Shown piece by piece: positions 44,803 through 53,340 of a stretch of DNA of 64,000 bases. Made by a program: the position numbers and the translations under genes. The DNA is from CAVOJY01 sp963696405 (lineage in GTDB: Bacteria; Chloroflexota; Limnocylindria; Limnocylindrales; CSP1-4), in assembly GCA_963696405.1 (NCBI GenBank), contig CAVOJY010000006.1:558001-622000 (forward strand), read 5' to 3'. Position 1 is the stretch's first letter. Each line of letters opens with the position of its first letter. Under the pieces are notes generated by a model that ran no database searches, was not told where the DNA came from, and saw nothing but the letters and a program-made list of their open reading frames with translations.

Positions 44803-46155
44803 TTGTCCGTAAGGCTCAAGTTCACAATGCTGGCCGTCATCGTGGCGGCCAGCATTGTTATGGTCCTCGCGCTCACGGTCTGGCCCGTCTACTCGGGCAT
44901 AGGGGGTGCGCTAGGGGTCACCTACTGGACGTTCCTCACGCTCGTCGCCTCGGCCTTCCCCGTGATGATGCCGAGGGGCACCTTGGTCAGCGTGTCGATT
45001 GCGCCGATCCTCGCTGGGGCCGCGCTCGGTGGGCCCGCCGCGGCAGCGGTCATCGCCGCCTTTGGCACGACTGAATGGCGAGAGCTTCGGGGTCGAATCC
45101 CCTGGTACGGCAGTCTCTACAACCACGCCGCCCTCGTCTTGCCTGCCGTGCTCGCGGCGCTCGTGTACGGCGTCGTTGCAGGCCCCGGCTTCAGCCCCGA
45201 TCTACGCTCGTTCGGTGGCTTTCTCCTAGCGGGCTTGGCCTATTTCGCCGTCAACGCCCTCCTCGCGTCAACGGTGGCCGCGTTGCGGCTCGGGTTGCGT
45301 ATCTCGCTAGTCCTGATGAGCGACGTCAGGATGGTCAGTGGCAGTCTCCTCGGGATGACGCCCCTCGCCTGGTTGATGGCCTTGGGCTGGCACTTCGTCT
45401 GGTGGTCAACGCTCCTATTCGCGCTTCCGTTGTACACGACCCGGGCGGCGTATCAGCAGGTGGTGGAGCTGCGGAGGATGTTCACGCAGACGGTGCGGGC
45501 GCTGGCGACAGCGATCGATGCACGGGATCCGTACACGAAGTTGCACAGCGACAACGTGCAGCAGATCTGCCTGGATGTGGGGCGGCTCATGCACTGCAGT
45601 GAGGCGGAGCTCGAGGCGCTCGAGTGGGGCGCGCTCCTGCACGACATCGGGAAGATCGGGATCGGCGACGCCGTGCTCCTTAAGCCGGCCAAGTTGAACC
45701 GCGAGGAGCGGATCCTCATGAACGACCATCCGGCCATGGGCGAGGAGATCATCCGGCCGGTGGATCGGCTCCAGGCTGAACTGCCCCTCATCCGCCATCA
45801 CCACGAGTGGTACAACGGCTCGGGGTACCCGGATCACCTGGTGGGCGAGGCGATCCCGAAACTCGCCCGCATCATCCACGTCGCGGACGCCTGGGAGGCG
45901 ATGACCGCGGCGCGCCCGTACCGGATGACCCCGCTCACGGCGGAGCAAGCGCTGGGGGAGCTGCGCAAGTTCGCGGGGATCCAGTTCGATCCGGCCGTGG
46001 TGGACGCGTTTGTGCAGACCGACTGGGTAGCGGGGGTACCCGATGCGGCGGCGCCTCCGCCACGGCCGAAGCCGGTGCCGCTCTTCCGCCGGGCGGCAGC
46101 CATCGCGTCGCGTGGCGGCAGCGGGGGCAACGGGCACACACGGGACGCTGGCTGA
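44803..46155 (+). CDS. HD-GYP domain protein with N-terminal membrane sensor
   Basis: A 450-residue protein. Residues 1-220 hold about six helices of a MASE-like membrane sensor. The HD-GYP domain follows: HSDNVQQICLDVGRLM, ALLHDIGKIGI (HD metal site), NDHPAMGEEII, HHHEWYNGSGYPD (GYP motif) and IIHVADAWEAMTAARPYR. It should hydrolyse cyclic di-GMP. The usual DG of HHExxDGSGYP is NG here. The C-terminal 40 residues are low-complexity. The TTG start at 44803 follows GAGG. The membrane half is less GC-rich than the catalytic half. It may act on the Tad pilus system downstream. Confidence 0.88.
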   Translation: MSVRLKFTMLAVIVAASIVMVLALTVWPVYSGIGGALGVTYWTFLTLVASAFPVMMPRGTLVSVSIAPILAGAALGGPAAAAVIAAFGTTEWRELRGRIPWYGSLYNHAALVLPAVLAALVYGVVAGPGFSPDLRSFGGFLLAGLAYFAVNALLASTVAALRLGLRISLVLMSDVRMVSGSLLGMTPLAWLMALGWHFVWWSTLLFALPLYTTRAAYQQVVELRRMFTQTVRALATAIDARDPYTKLHSDNVQQICLDVGRLMHCSEAELEALEWGALLHDIGKIGIGDAVLLKPAKLNREERILMNDHPAMGEEIIRPVDRLQAELPLIRHHHEWYNGSGYPDHLVGEAIPKLARIIHVADAWEAMTAARPYRMTPLTAEQALGELRKFAGIQFDPAVVDAFVQTDWVAGVPDAAAPPPRPKPVPLFRRAAAIASRGGSGGNGHTRDAG

Positions 46156-46279
46156 CCGGGTGGCCCGGGTACCCACACGGCCGGGAGTCCTCTTCGCAGG
46201 GATCCGCGCCTGACCCTCGACGGGCTCGGTACACTCGCGCCGAGGTGAGGGCGACGGCGATCCGGCGGGCGGCAGGTCG

Positions 46280-48373
46280 ATGCTGATCGGAGGCATCGTT
46301 CTCGGCCTGCTCGTTGGGCTTCTCGCCGGCGGGCGGCCATCGAACCTGGCCGGCGTCCAGTTCCGCTGGGTCGCCCTTCTCTTCCTCGCGGTCGCGCTCC
46401 GGTACTTCACGGAGGCGGCGATCTCGAACGGGGTCGCCGCCGTCGAGGCGGCCCGGCTGCCGCTGTACGCGAGCGCCTTCGCGCTCCTGGCCTGGTGGCT
46501 CTGGCTCAACCGCTGGTGGCCGGGGTTCCTCGTGGTGGCCGCCGGCGTGGTGGCGAACGGCTTCGCGATCGTCGTGAACGGCGGATGGATGCCGGTGTGG
46601 GGACCGGCGCTCGACGCGGCGGGCATGACGGAAGGTGATCTCGTCACCTCGTTCCATCGCCTGCTTCCCCCCACCGTCGACCTCCAGTTCCTCCTCCAGG
46701 CGGGCCCCCTCGCCGACCTCGTGCCCTTCCCGGTGCCCATTCTCACCAACGTCGCGAGCATCGGCGACGTCTTCATGTCACTGGGGCTCGCGTGGTTCGC
46801 CTTCAACGCGGTCCACCCGGGGACGCGACCAGGTCCCGCCGCGCGCGAGCAGGCGGAAGACCTCGCAGCGCCTGCAGGGCTCCCGACGCCGCTCTCCCTC
46901 TCGATCGTGCGGGCCCAGGGACTCGATGCGTCCCGGGGGATCGGGCCGCTCGTCCGGCCGGAGACGGGTCTCGCGCCGCTTGTCCTCGCCCCCGAGCTGG
47001 CGGTGGCCACGGCCAGCACGGGGGGTGGTGTTGCGGTCGGCGGTGGGGTGGCTGCCGCCATGCCTGTGGCGGCGGCGCTCCCTGCCCTGGCCGCGGGGGC
47101 GGTCGCCCTGCCCGTGCCCGCGGGACTGCGGGCCCGGGTCGCGGCACATCCGTACGCGCGCCTCGCTCGTGATCCGAGGTTCTCGGCGCTCTGGATCGCC
47201 CAGCTCATCAGCCTGTTCGGCGATCGCCTCCACCAGGTCGCGCTCGCCGTGCTCGTCCTGGGGGTGACTGGGTCGGCGCTCCAGGTCGGGCTTGTCTTTC
47301 TGGCGGCGACCCTGCCGAACCTGGTGGTGGGCCCGATCGCTGGCACGTTCGTGGACCGCTGGGACCAGAAGCGGGTCATGGTCCTGAGCGACGTGCTCCG
47401 GGCGGCCCTCGCGATCGCGCTGCCGTTCGCCGCAGACGCGAACATCTACCTCGTCTACCCCATCGTCTTTTCGATGACCGTGGTGAGCGTGTTCTTCCGG
47501 CCTGCCCGGGCGGCGGTCCTCCCGCGCATCGTCCGCCACGAGGACCTGATGCCGGCGAACGCGGCGATGTGGACGGGCGAAACGATCGCCGACATCGCGG
47601 GCTATCCGATCGCCGGGCTCTTCGTGGCGTTCGTGGGGAGCGCACTCGGGGTGGCTTTCTGGCTCGATGCGGGCTCGTACGTAGTGAGCGCGATCCTCAT
47701 CGGCTCACTCACGATCCCTCCGGTCGTGCGCCGCGCGGGACCCGCCGTGGGGAACGCCCTCCGCGCCTTCTTCGCCGAGATGCGCGACGGTTGGCGGTTC
47801 CTCCGTCGCGAACCGGCGCTCATCTCGAACACGCTCATCAGCGCGGTCGCGCAGCTCTCCATCGGCGCGGTGATCGCGCTCACCGTGGTGTACGCCCGAG
47901 ACGTGCTCGACGGGCGGTACATTCCCTACCCGCAGAGCTACGCCGCCATCGACACGGCGATCGGCGTGGGCAACCTGGTCGGCGGTTTCGTGATCGGCGC
48001 CATCGGCAACCGCTGGCGGAAGGGACCGCTCGTGATCCTGGGCTACGTCGTCGTGGGAGGGGCGACCGTCTTCCTTGGCATGACCGGGAATGTCCTGGCG
48101 GCGCTCGCGTGCGCGGGGATCATCGGTGTCGCGAACATGATGTTCATCATCCCGACGCAGACACTCTTCGCCGAGCGGACGCCCGAGGACCTCATGGGCC
48201 GGGTCGTGGGGATCCGCTTCAGCATCGTGTTCGGGTCGCTCACCGGCGCGATGGCCGTCTCGGGCGTCATCGCGGAATCGGTAGGGGTCGGGATCGTCTT
48301 CATCGCCTTTGGCGCGGTCACCGCGATAGCCGGGCTGGCCGGTGCCTTCATCCCCGCCGTGCGCAACGCATGA
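46280..48373 (+). CDS. DUF5317-MFS fusion protein
   Basis: A 697-residue membrane protein with two modules. Residues 1-185 resemble DUF5317: five or so helices with LIGGIVLGLLVGLLAGG, NGGWMPVW and PFPVPILTNVASIGDVFMSLG. A low-complexity linker of about 90 residues follows. Residues from about 290 are an MFS transporter of the MFS_3 type (FSALWIAQLISLFGDRLHQVALAVLVL, PARAAVLPRIVR, GWRFLRREPALISN). The substrate is unknown. I find no frame break, so the fusion appears real. The DUF5317 name is from memory. Confidence 0.78.
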   Translation: MLIGGIVLGLLVGLLAGGRPSNLAGVQFRWVALLFLAVALRYFTEAAISNGVAAVEAARLPLYASAFALLAWWLWLNRWWPGFLVVAAGVVANGFAIVVNGGWMPVWGPALDAAGMTEGDLVTSFHRLLPPTVDLQFLLQAGPLADLVPFPVPILTNVASIGDVFMSLGLAWFAFNAVHPGTRPGPAAREQAEDLAAPAGLPTPLSLSIVRAQGLDASRGIGPLVRPETGLAPLVLAPELAVATASTGGGVAVGGGVAAAMPVAAALPALAAGAVALPVPAGLRARVAAHPYARLARDPRFSALWIAQLISLFGDRLHQVALAVLVLGVTGSALQVGLVFLAATLPNLVVGPIAGTFVDRWDQKRVMVLSDVLRAALAIALPFAADANIYLVYPIVFSMTVVSVFFRPARAAVLPRIVRHEDLMPANAAMWTGETIADIAGYPIAGLFVAFVGSALGVAFWLDAGSYVVSAILIGSLTIPPVVRRAGPAVGNALRAFFAEMRDGWRFLRREPALISNTLISAVAQLSIGAVIALTVVYARDVLDGRYIPYPQSYAAIDTAIGVGNLVGGFVIGAIGNRWRKGPLVILGYVVVGGATVFLGMTGNVLAALACAGIIGVANMMFIIPTQTLFAERTPEDLMGRVVGIRFSIVFGSLTGAMAVSGVIAESVGVGIVFIAFGAVTAIAGLAGAFIPAVRNA

Positions 48374-48485
48374 TCCCTCGGCGATAATCGCGTGGCACGG
48401 GCGCGCGTGGGCGCGTTCCGTCTGCCGTGCCGGCCACACTCGGGCCGCCGGCGTCCGATGAGCCAGCGAGGAGCGAACGACCCGC

Positions 48486-49190
48486 ATGACCGCCCGCAGG
48501 AACCAGCGCACCCAGAACCGACGAGGCCAGGCGGAACGAACGCCCGGCTCCCCTGCGCCGGCCGCGGGCGCGCCGCCGCCAGTGGAGCCCGCCGCGAACG
48601 GAGAAGCGAACGAGGATTGGGAGCTCGAGGGGGACGAGCTGGACGAAGAGACCGCCGAGAGGGCGGGTGCGCCCTCCGGGGCGCCCGCGGGCGGAGCGAA
48701 GGCGACAGCCGGCGCAGCGGGCACGGGGAGCGCCAAGGCCGCGAGCGGAGCCACGCCAGGTCGCCCGGCAGCGGCCGCCCCCCGGCCGGCCCCGGGCAAG
48801 GTCGCAGGCAAGGGCCGGCCGCCGGCAACGGCCGCCGCTCCGGGCGGCGAGACGCTCCCGTACATCGACGACCCCGTGTCGAAATGGTGGGTCGTGGGTG
48901 TGGCCGTCGTTTTCGGGCTGGTGTTCCTGTTCGCGATCGTCTTCGGCCAGGGGAGCATCACGGGACCGAAGCCGGCCCCCACGCCCGTGATCACGCCGAT
49001 CTTCACCACGGTGCCCAGCGCCGCGCCTGCCGCGACACCGGCAGCGTCGGTCACGCCGAGCCAGGGCAGCCCTGGCGCCTCCGAGGTCAGCCCGAGCGTG
49101 CTGCCGAGCCCAACGCCGGCGCCCGCCACACCCACGCCTCTGCCTGTCACGCCCACGCCGGCAGGCACCCCCTCGCCGGCGCCGAGCTGA
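48486..49190 (+). CDS. Single-span membrane protein with low-complexity arms
   Basis: A 234-residue protein. A long alanine/glycine/proline-rich cytoplasmic arm with an acidic patch (DWELEGDELDEETAE) leads to one membrane helix (WWVVGVAVVFGLVFLFAIVFG, about residues 140-160). A Pro/Thr/Ala-rich tail lies outside, likely wall-spanning. No domain is recognised. The stop overlaps sequence just upstream of pcm. Confidence 0.65.
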   Translation: MTARRNQRTQNRRGQAERTPGSPAPAAGAPPPVEPAANGEANEDWELEGDELDEETAERAGAPSGAPAGGAKATAGAAGTGSAKAASGATPGRPAAAAPRPAPGKVAGKGRPPATAAAPGGETLPYIDDPVSKWWVVGVAVVFGLVFLFAIVFGQGSITGPKPAPTPVITPIFTTVPSAAPAATPAASVTPSQGSPGASEVSPSVLPSPTPAPATPTPLPVTPTPAGTPSPAPS

Positions 49191-49264
49191 TCTCCCGAGG
49201 CGCGCCGACGAGCGGGGAGGGCGAGACGCAGAGCCCTGACCAGTTCCTGGCCCGCCGCCAGGCA

Positions 49265-49906
49265 ATGGTCCGCGACCAGCTCCGTGGCGGCGGTGTCCAC
49301 GACGACGCCGTACTGGCGGCGTTCGGGCGGGTCCCGCGCGAGTGCTTCGTTCCGGCCGGGTCGATCGAGCGAGCCTATGCGGACTCCGCGCTCGGTATCG
49401 GGTGCGGCCAGACGATCTCCCAGCCGCTCATGGTTGCTGTCATGACCCAGGCGCTCGACATCCCCGGCTGGCGCGCGGCCCGTCCCGGCACCTCACCGCG
49501 CGCCCTGGACGTGGGCACGGGGTCCGGGTACCAGGCGGCCATCCTGGCCGAGCTGGGCGCGTCGGTGATCTCGATCGAACGCGATGACGGTTTGTCCTCC
49601 GCAGCCGCGGCACGGCTTGCCGAGCTGGGCTACGGCGCCCGGATCACCTGCGTGGTCGGTGATGGCAGCGAGGGCTACGAGCCCGGGGCGCCGTACGACG
49701 CGATCGTGGTCGGCGCTGCGGCGCCGACCGTTCCCGCGCCGCTGGTGAACCAGCTGGCCGACGGTGGCAGGCTGGTGATACCGGTCGGGCCCCGGGACCG
49801 CCAGGAACTCCGGCTCATCACGCACACCGGTGATACCCACGCGGAGCAGCGGATGGAGGCCTGCATCTTCGTGCCGCTGGTCGGCCGGCACGGGTTTCCT
49901 GGGTAG
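49265..49906 (+). CDS. pcm: Protein-L-isoaspartate O-methyltransferase
   Basis: A 213-residue SAM-dependent repair methyltransferase, normal length. Visible are VPRECFVPAGSIERAYADSAL, the substrate motif GCGQTISQPLMVAVMTQAL, SAM motif I ALDVGTGSGYQAAILAELG, VVGDGSEGYEPGAPYDAIVVGAA and LVNQLADGGRLVIPVG. It repairs isoaspartyl residues in aged proteins. The ATG at 49265 fits the family but lacks a clear ribosome-binding site. The PIG-L gene starts 23 bp downstream. Confidence 0.92.
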   Translation: MVRDQLRGGGVHDDAVLAAFGRVPRECFVPAGSIERAYADSALGIGCGQTISQPLMVAVMTQALDIPGWRAARPGTSPRALDVGTGSGYQAAILAELGASVISIERDDGLSSAAAARLAELGYGARITCVVGDGSEGYEPGAPYDAIVVGAAAPTVPAPLVNQLADGGRLVIPVGPRDRQELRLITHTGDTHAEQRMEACIFVPLVGRHGFPG

Positions 49907-49929
49907 TCAGCGGGACGGAGCGACCCGTC

Positions 49930-50760
49930 GTGCACGCCTTCATCGCGCCCCATCCGGACGACGCCGCGCTCTCCTGCGGCGGGCTCATCGCCGTCCTGCG
50001 CGCGCACGGCGAGGAGGTGGCAATCGTCACGGTCTACTCCGGTGCATCAGGGGCGGGCGGCCTCACCGCGTACCAGCGGACTGCCCTCGGTTTCGGGGCG
50101 CGAGGCGAATCGGACGGTGATGCAATCGCCGCCAGTCGACGCGCCGAAGACGGCCGCTTCGCCAGGGACGCGGACGTCCGGATCCTGTGGCTCGACCTCC
50201 CGGACGCCGTGTACCGCGGGTACGAGGGCGATGCCTCCATCTTCGGTGAGGTTCGACCCGGTGATGACCCGCCCATCGAGCCGCTCCGCTCGGCGCTCTC
50301 CTCCCTGCGGGCCTCGCGCGTCTATGCCCCACTGGCCGTCGGCAATCACGTCGACCACCAGCTCTGCCGGGATGCAGCCGTGGCGCTGACCACGGCACGG
50401 GCCGAACTCAGCTTCTACGAGGACTTCCCGTACGCGTGGTGGTCCGGCTTCGCGGGTCCAGGCTTTGCAGGTCCCGGTTGCACAGGTCCCGGCTTTGCAG
50501 GTCCCGGCCCCTTGTCCGTGCTCGAGCCGGAGTATCTCGACATCACCGGTGTCCTCGACCGGAAGAGGGCCTGGGTGCTCGTTTACGCGAGCCAGGTCCC
50601 CGCGCTCTTCGGCGGAGGCGACGAGCTGGAGCAGGCACTCCGCGAGTACCACGCGCGGCTGGCCTGCGAGGGCGGGCTCGCCGGCTACGCCGAGCGAACC
50701 TGGGTGCCGGCGGGTGTGACTGCGGTCCCTGCCATGGCCCCGGCGCCCAGAGGGCCCTGA
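49930..50760 (+). CDS. PIG-L family deacetylase with a GFAGP repeat insert
   Basis: A 276-residue zinc hydrolase of the LmbE/PIG-L family. The zinc motif is PHPDDAALSCGG (usually HPDDE) and the later ligand lies in VGNHVDHQLCRDA. Members deacetylate N-acetylglucosaminyl lipids or similar glycoconjugates. Residues about 173-192 are four GFAGP-like repeats encoded by a 15-bp tandem repeat, absent from usual relatives. The GTG start follows GGGACGGAG. The 3' end overlaps the convergent GT4 gene by 76 bp. It fits the glycan locus to its right. Confidence 0.85.
   Translation: MHAFIAPHPDDAALSCGGLIAVLRAHGEEVAIVTVYSGASGAGGLTAYQRTALGFGARGESDGDAIAASRRAEDGRFARDADVRILWLDLPDAVYRGYEGDASIFGEVRPGDDPPIEPLRSALSSLRASRVYAPLAVGNHVDHQLCRDAAVALTTARAELSFYEDFPYAWWSGFAGPGFAGPGCTGPGFAGPGPLSVLEPEYLDITGVLDRKRAWVLVYASQVPALFGGGDELEQALREYHARLACEGGLAGYAERTWVPAGVTAVPAMAPAPRGP
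50446..50505 (+). repeat. Four tandem 15-bp repeats inside the PIG-L gene
   Basis: Units at 50446, 50461, 50476 and 50491 follow GGCTTTGCAGGTCCC, with the first and third diverged. Each encodes GFAGP or a variant (GCTGP). The period keeps the frame, so copy-number change would lengthen or shorten the loop without breaking the gene. Confidence 0.85.
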
Positions 50761-52016
50761 TCCCCGGCCGTGGACGCTGCCCGACGACGGGCCATCTCGG
50801 CGGCGCCCTCGTCGTAGACCGACTCGACCTCGCGCACCATCCGTTCGATGCAGAAGCGGTCGTGGACGAGATCGTGCGCGGCGCGGGCAAGCGTGTCGGC
50901 CAGCGGGTGGTTCGACAGCAGCCGCACGATCGCGTCGGCCAGGGCGGTCTCGTCGTGCGGCGGCACCAGCAGCCCCGTGCGGCCATGCTCGATCATCTCG
51001 GGGATCCCGCCGACCGCCGAGGCAACAACCGGCCGGCTGAGCGCCATCGCCTCGAGGATCGAGAGCCCGAGGGCTTCCCGGTACGATGGCAGCACCGCGA
51101 CGTCGAGCGCTGCGGTCACCGCAGGCACGTCGTCACGGCGGCCCGTGAAGATGACACGGGCGCCTTCCGGGGCCCCTCTCGTGCCGACCAGAGGCGCGGC
51201 CTCATCACCGATGAGTCCGAGCGCCCGGCAGCGCTCCTCGAGCGACTCGCGCCGAGACCCCTCGCCGACGATGAGCAAACGCGCCTCAGGCACGCGGTCG
51301 AGGACCGCCGGCCAGGCCTCGACGAGGGTAGCGTGCCCCTTCTCCGGCTCGAGCCGGGCCACGACCCCCGTGACCGGGACGTCCGGCGGGAACCCGTAGT
51401 CCTCCGGGAGCGTGCAGTGCGCCTCCTGGTGGTCGTATCGCTCGAGATCCACGCCGTTGTAGATGAGCGAAACCGGGGCTCCGGTGCGCCCTTCCCGCTC
51501 GAGCTTCTCGATGATCGACTGGCTGACCGCGATCAGGCGGTCCATGCGGGGCGTGAGGCGGCGGAGAACGTCGCGATCATCCACGCTTCGAATCCGGCTC
51601 GAGTGGACCGTGCCCGCGATGTAGGGCCGCACTACGCCGAGCTCCTCGAGCGCGAGCGCCGCGCGCGTTCCGACGAGCTCGGCGCGGAACATGTGATTGT
51701 GGATGATGTCCGGCGGGCGGGAGGCGAGGTACGCCGCCACGGTACCCACGGCGATCGCATCGTCCGGCTCGTCGAAGATGAACGTGGCAAAGCCTGCGTC
51801 CCGTATTCGTCGCGCGGTGCTGCCGTCGCTCAGCGAGATGACCAGCGGCTCGTAGCGGGTCCGATCGAGGCGGACGAGCAGCGAGTAGAGGTGCTCCTGG
51901 GCTCCGCCGTTCGTGCCGGTGGCGAGGATCTCCGCGATTCGTATGGGGCGGCCCTCGGGCAGCGGTGGGCGCTCGGCCAGTTCGAGGCACGGGTCGTCGG
52001 CGGCGGGTCTCGTCAT
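50685..52016 (-). CDS. GT4 family glycosyltransferase
   Basis: A 443-residue GT-B fold enzyme. The N-terminal domain has NGGAQEHLYSLLVRLD and IIHNHMFRAELVG. The C-terminal GT4 domain has VTGVVARLEPEKGHATLVEAW, RLLIVGEGSRRESLE, VIFTGRRDDVPAVTAALDVAV and the donor E-x7-E site SYREALGLSILEAMALSRP. It probably adds a hexose to a lipid-linked glycan. Its ATG at 52016 overlaps the acyltransferase stop by one base (TGATG). The last 25 codons overlap the PIG-L gene on the other strand. Confidence 0.9.
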   Translation of the reverse strand: MTRPAADDPCLELAERPPLPEGRPIRIAEILATGTNGGAQEHLYSLLVRLDRTRYEPLVISLSDGSTARRIRDAGFATFIFDEPDDAIAVGTVAAYLASRPPDIIHNHMFRAELVGTRAALALEELGVVRPYIAGTVHSSRIRSVDDRDVLRRLTPRMDRLIAVSQSIIEKLEREGRTGAPVSLIYNGVDLERYDHQEAHCTLPEDYGFPPDVPVTGVVARLEPEKGHATLVEAWPAVLDRVPEARLLIVGEGSRRESLEERCRALGLIGDEAAPLVGTRGAPEGARVIFTGRRDDVPAVTAALDVAVLPSYREALGLSILEAMALSRPVVASAVGGIPEMIEHGRTGLLVPPHDETALADAIVRLLSNHPLADTLARAAHDLVHDRFCIERMVREVESVYDEGAAEMARRRAASTAGDQGPLGAGAMAGTAVTPAGTQVRSA

Positions 52017-53230
52017 CAGGATCGAGTTCGTGTCACGAGCACCCGGTGGATTGCCTCGTCCACCGCACCCCACTCGTACTTGTACGGCTCGCTGCCGCGA
52101 AGGAAGTCGAACGTGCGGCAGCCCGCCGCCAGGCGGTCGCGAAGGTACCAGGCGACGCCGATCACACCGGGTGACAGGTTTCGCGCTGCTGGCGCGGAAC
52201 CCGCGTTGTAGAAGTACGCGGTGGCGCCATCGTGAAAGGCCGCGCTGGCGAAGACGGTCTGGTCTCCCACCAGGAGGCGACCGAGCGAGAGCTGCCCGCC
52301 GGGGCCCTCGAGAGCCGCAAGGCGAGCCAGGAAGCGACGGCTGCGAGCGCCGCCTTCCGTGTCCGGGAAGAGCCCGTCCTCGCCCCATCGGGCCTGGTGG
52401 ATGGCGACGAACGCATCCACGAAGTCCGCCGGATCGGCGATCGTCTCAAAGTGGACCTCCCCGGCTGCCTCCGCCCGCCGGATCTTGCGCCGGATCTCGT
52501 GCCGGTCCTTGGAGTCGAGCGAGCCCAGGTACGTCTCCCAATCGCCGGTCGAGAGATGCAGGACCGGGCAGACATCCTCGGCTTCCTGCACGACCGACCA
52601 GCCGTGTTCGGGGGCAGCCGTCCGGAAGGCTCCGTCGAGCGCCTCGAGCGCCGGGTCGTCCCGGCGCAGTCGCCGGAGATCCACGACGTCCCAGTCCTGG
52701 GTACCGTGCGCGAGATCGGGACCGGCGGCGAGCGCGTCCACGACGGCCGCCGCGGCCGCCCCGAGGTCCTCCGGCGCGCAGAGGAGCGTGGCATAGTCCG
52801 CGTGGTAGCTGGCGCCGAAGAAGACGGCCTTGGCCGTCGGGGATACCGGCGTCGACGGGAGCCCGGCCTCGTGGCGGAGCGTCGTGCGCGTGATCGCGTC
52901 GTCGGGCTCGACTTCGTGGCGGTGCATGAGCGGGGCGATGGCAACGATCCCGGCGGGGTCAACCGAAGCACCGCCTCCGCCCGGTGCGCCATCCCGGGCC
53001 CGCTCCACGGCGCCGGCAGCGTCGACCGGTACGCACACCATGTAGTCCTCGTGGGCGGCGGCGCCGTACGCGTCCCACCAGGCGCGGTGAAATGCCCATC
53101 GATTGAACGGCGTCGGCCGGGCTGTTGCGGCGAGCAATCGATCCCAGGCGGAGCGGGGGATCGCGGCAAACGGCAGGCGCCGGGCGACCAGCGGCGAGGG
53201 AGACCGGAGGGGGACGAGGGCGTCGTGCAC
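52016..53230 (-). CDS. FemAB/BioF2-like GNAT acyltransferase
   Basis: A protein of about 404 residues. The C-terminal half is an Acetyltransf_6 (FemAB-like) domain: LDSKDRHEIRRKIRRAEAAG, QARWGEDGLFPD, GATAYFYNAGSAP and AWYLRDRLAAGCRTFDFLRG, then EPYKYEWGA. Such proteins attach acyl or aminoacyl groups to cell-envelope sugars and lipids. The start is uncertain: GTG at 53230 is used, an ATG at 53332 would add 34 residues. It is coupled to the GT4 gene and divergent from the GT-C genes. Confidence 0.78.
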   Translation of the reverse strand: MHDALVPLRSPSPLVARRLPFAAIPRSAWDRLLAATARPTPFNRWAFHRAWWDAYGAAAHEDYMVCVPVDAAGAVERARDGAPGGGGASVDPAGIVAIAPLMHRHEVEPDDAITRTTLRHEAGLPSTPVSPTAKAVFFGASYHADYATLLCAPEDLGAAAAAVVDALAAGPDLAHGTQDWDVVDLRRLRRDDPALEALDGAFRTAAPEHGWSVVQEAEDVCPVLHLSTGDWETYLGSLDSKDRHEIRRKIRRAEAAGEVHFETIADPADFVDAFVAIHQARWGEDGLFPDTEGGARSRRFLARLAALEGPGGQLSLGRLLVGDQTVFASAAFHDGATAYFYNAGSAPAARNLSPGVIGVAWYLRDRLAAGCRTFDFLRGSEPYKYEWGAVDEAIHRVLVTRTRS

Positions 53231-53340
53231 GGCTCGGACGGGAGCATAGCACCAGGACACACTCGGTCCGGGCGGTCCGGGCGGGGCCCGGACGATCGTA
53301 CCCTGTTCGGCGCGTGGCGCCGTTGGTAGCATCAGCCGCC

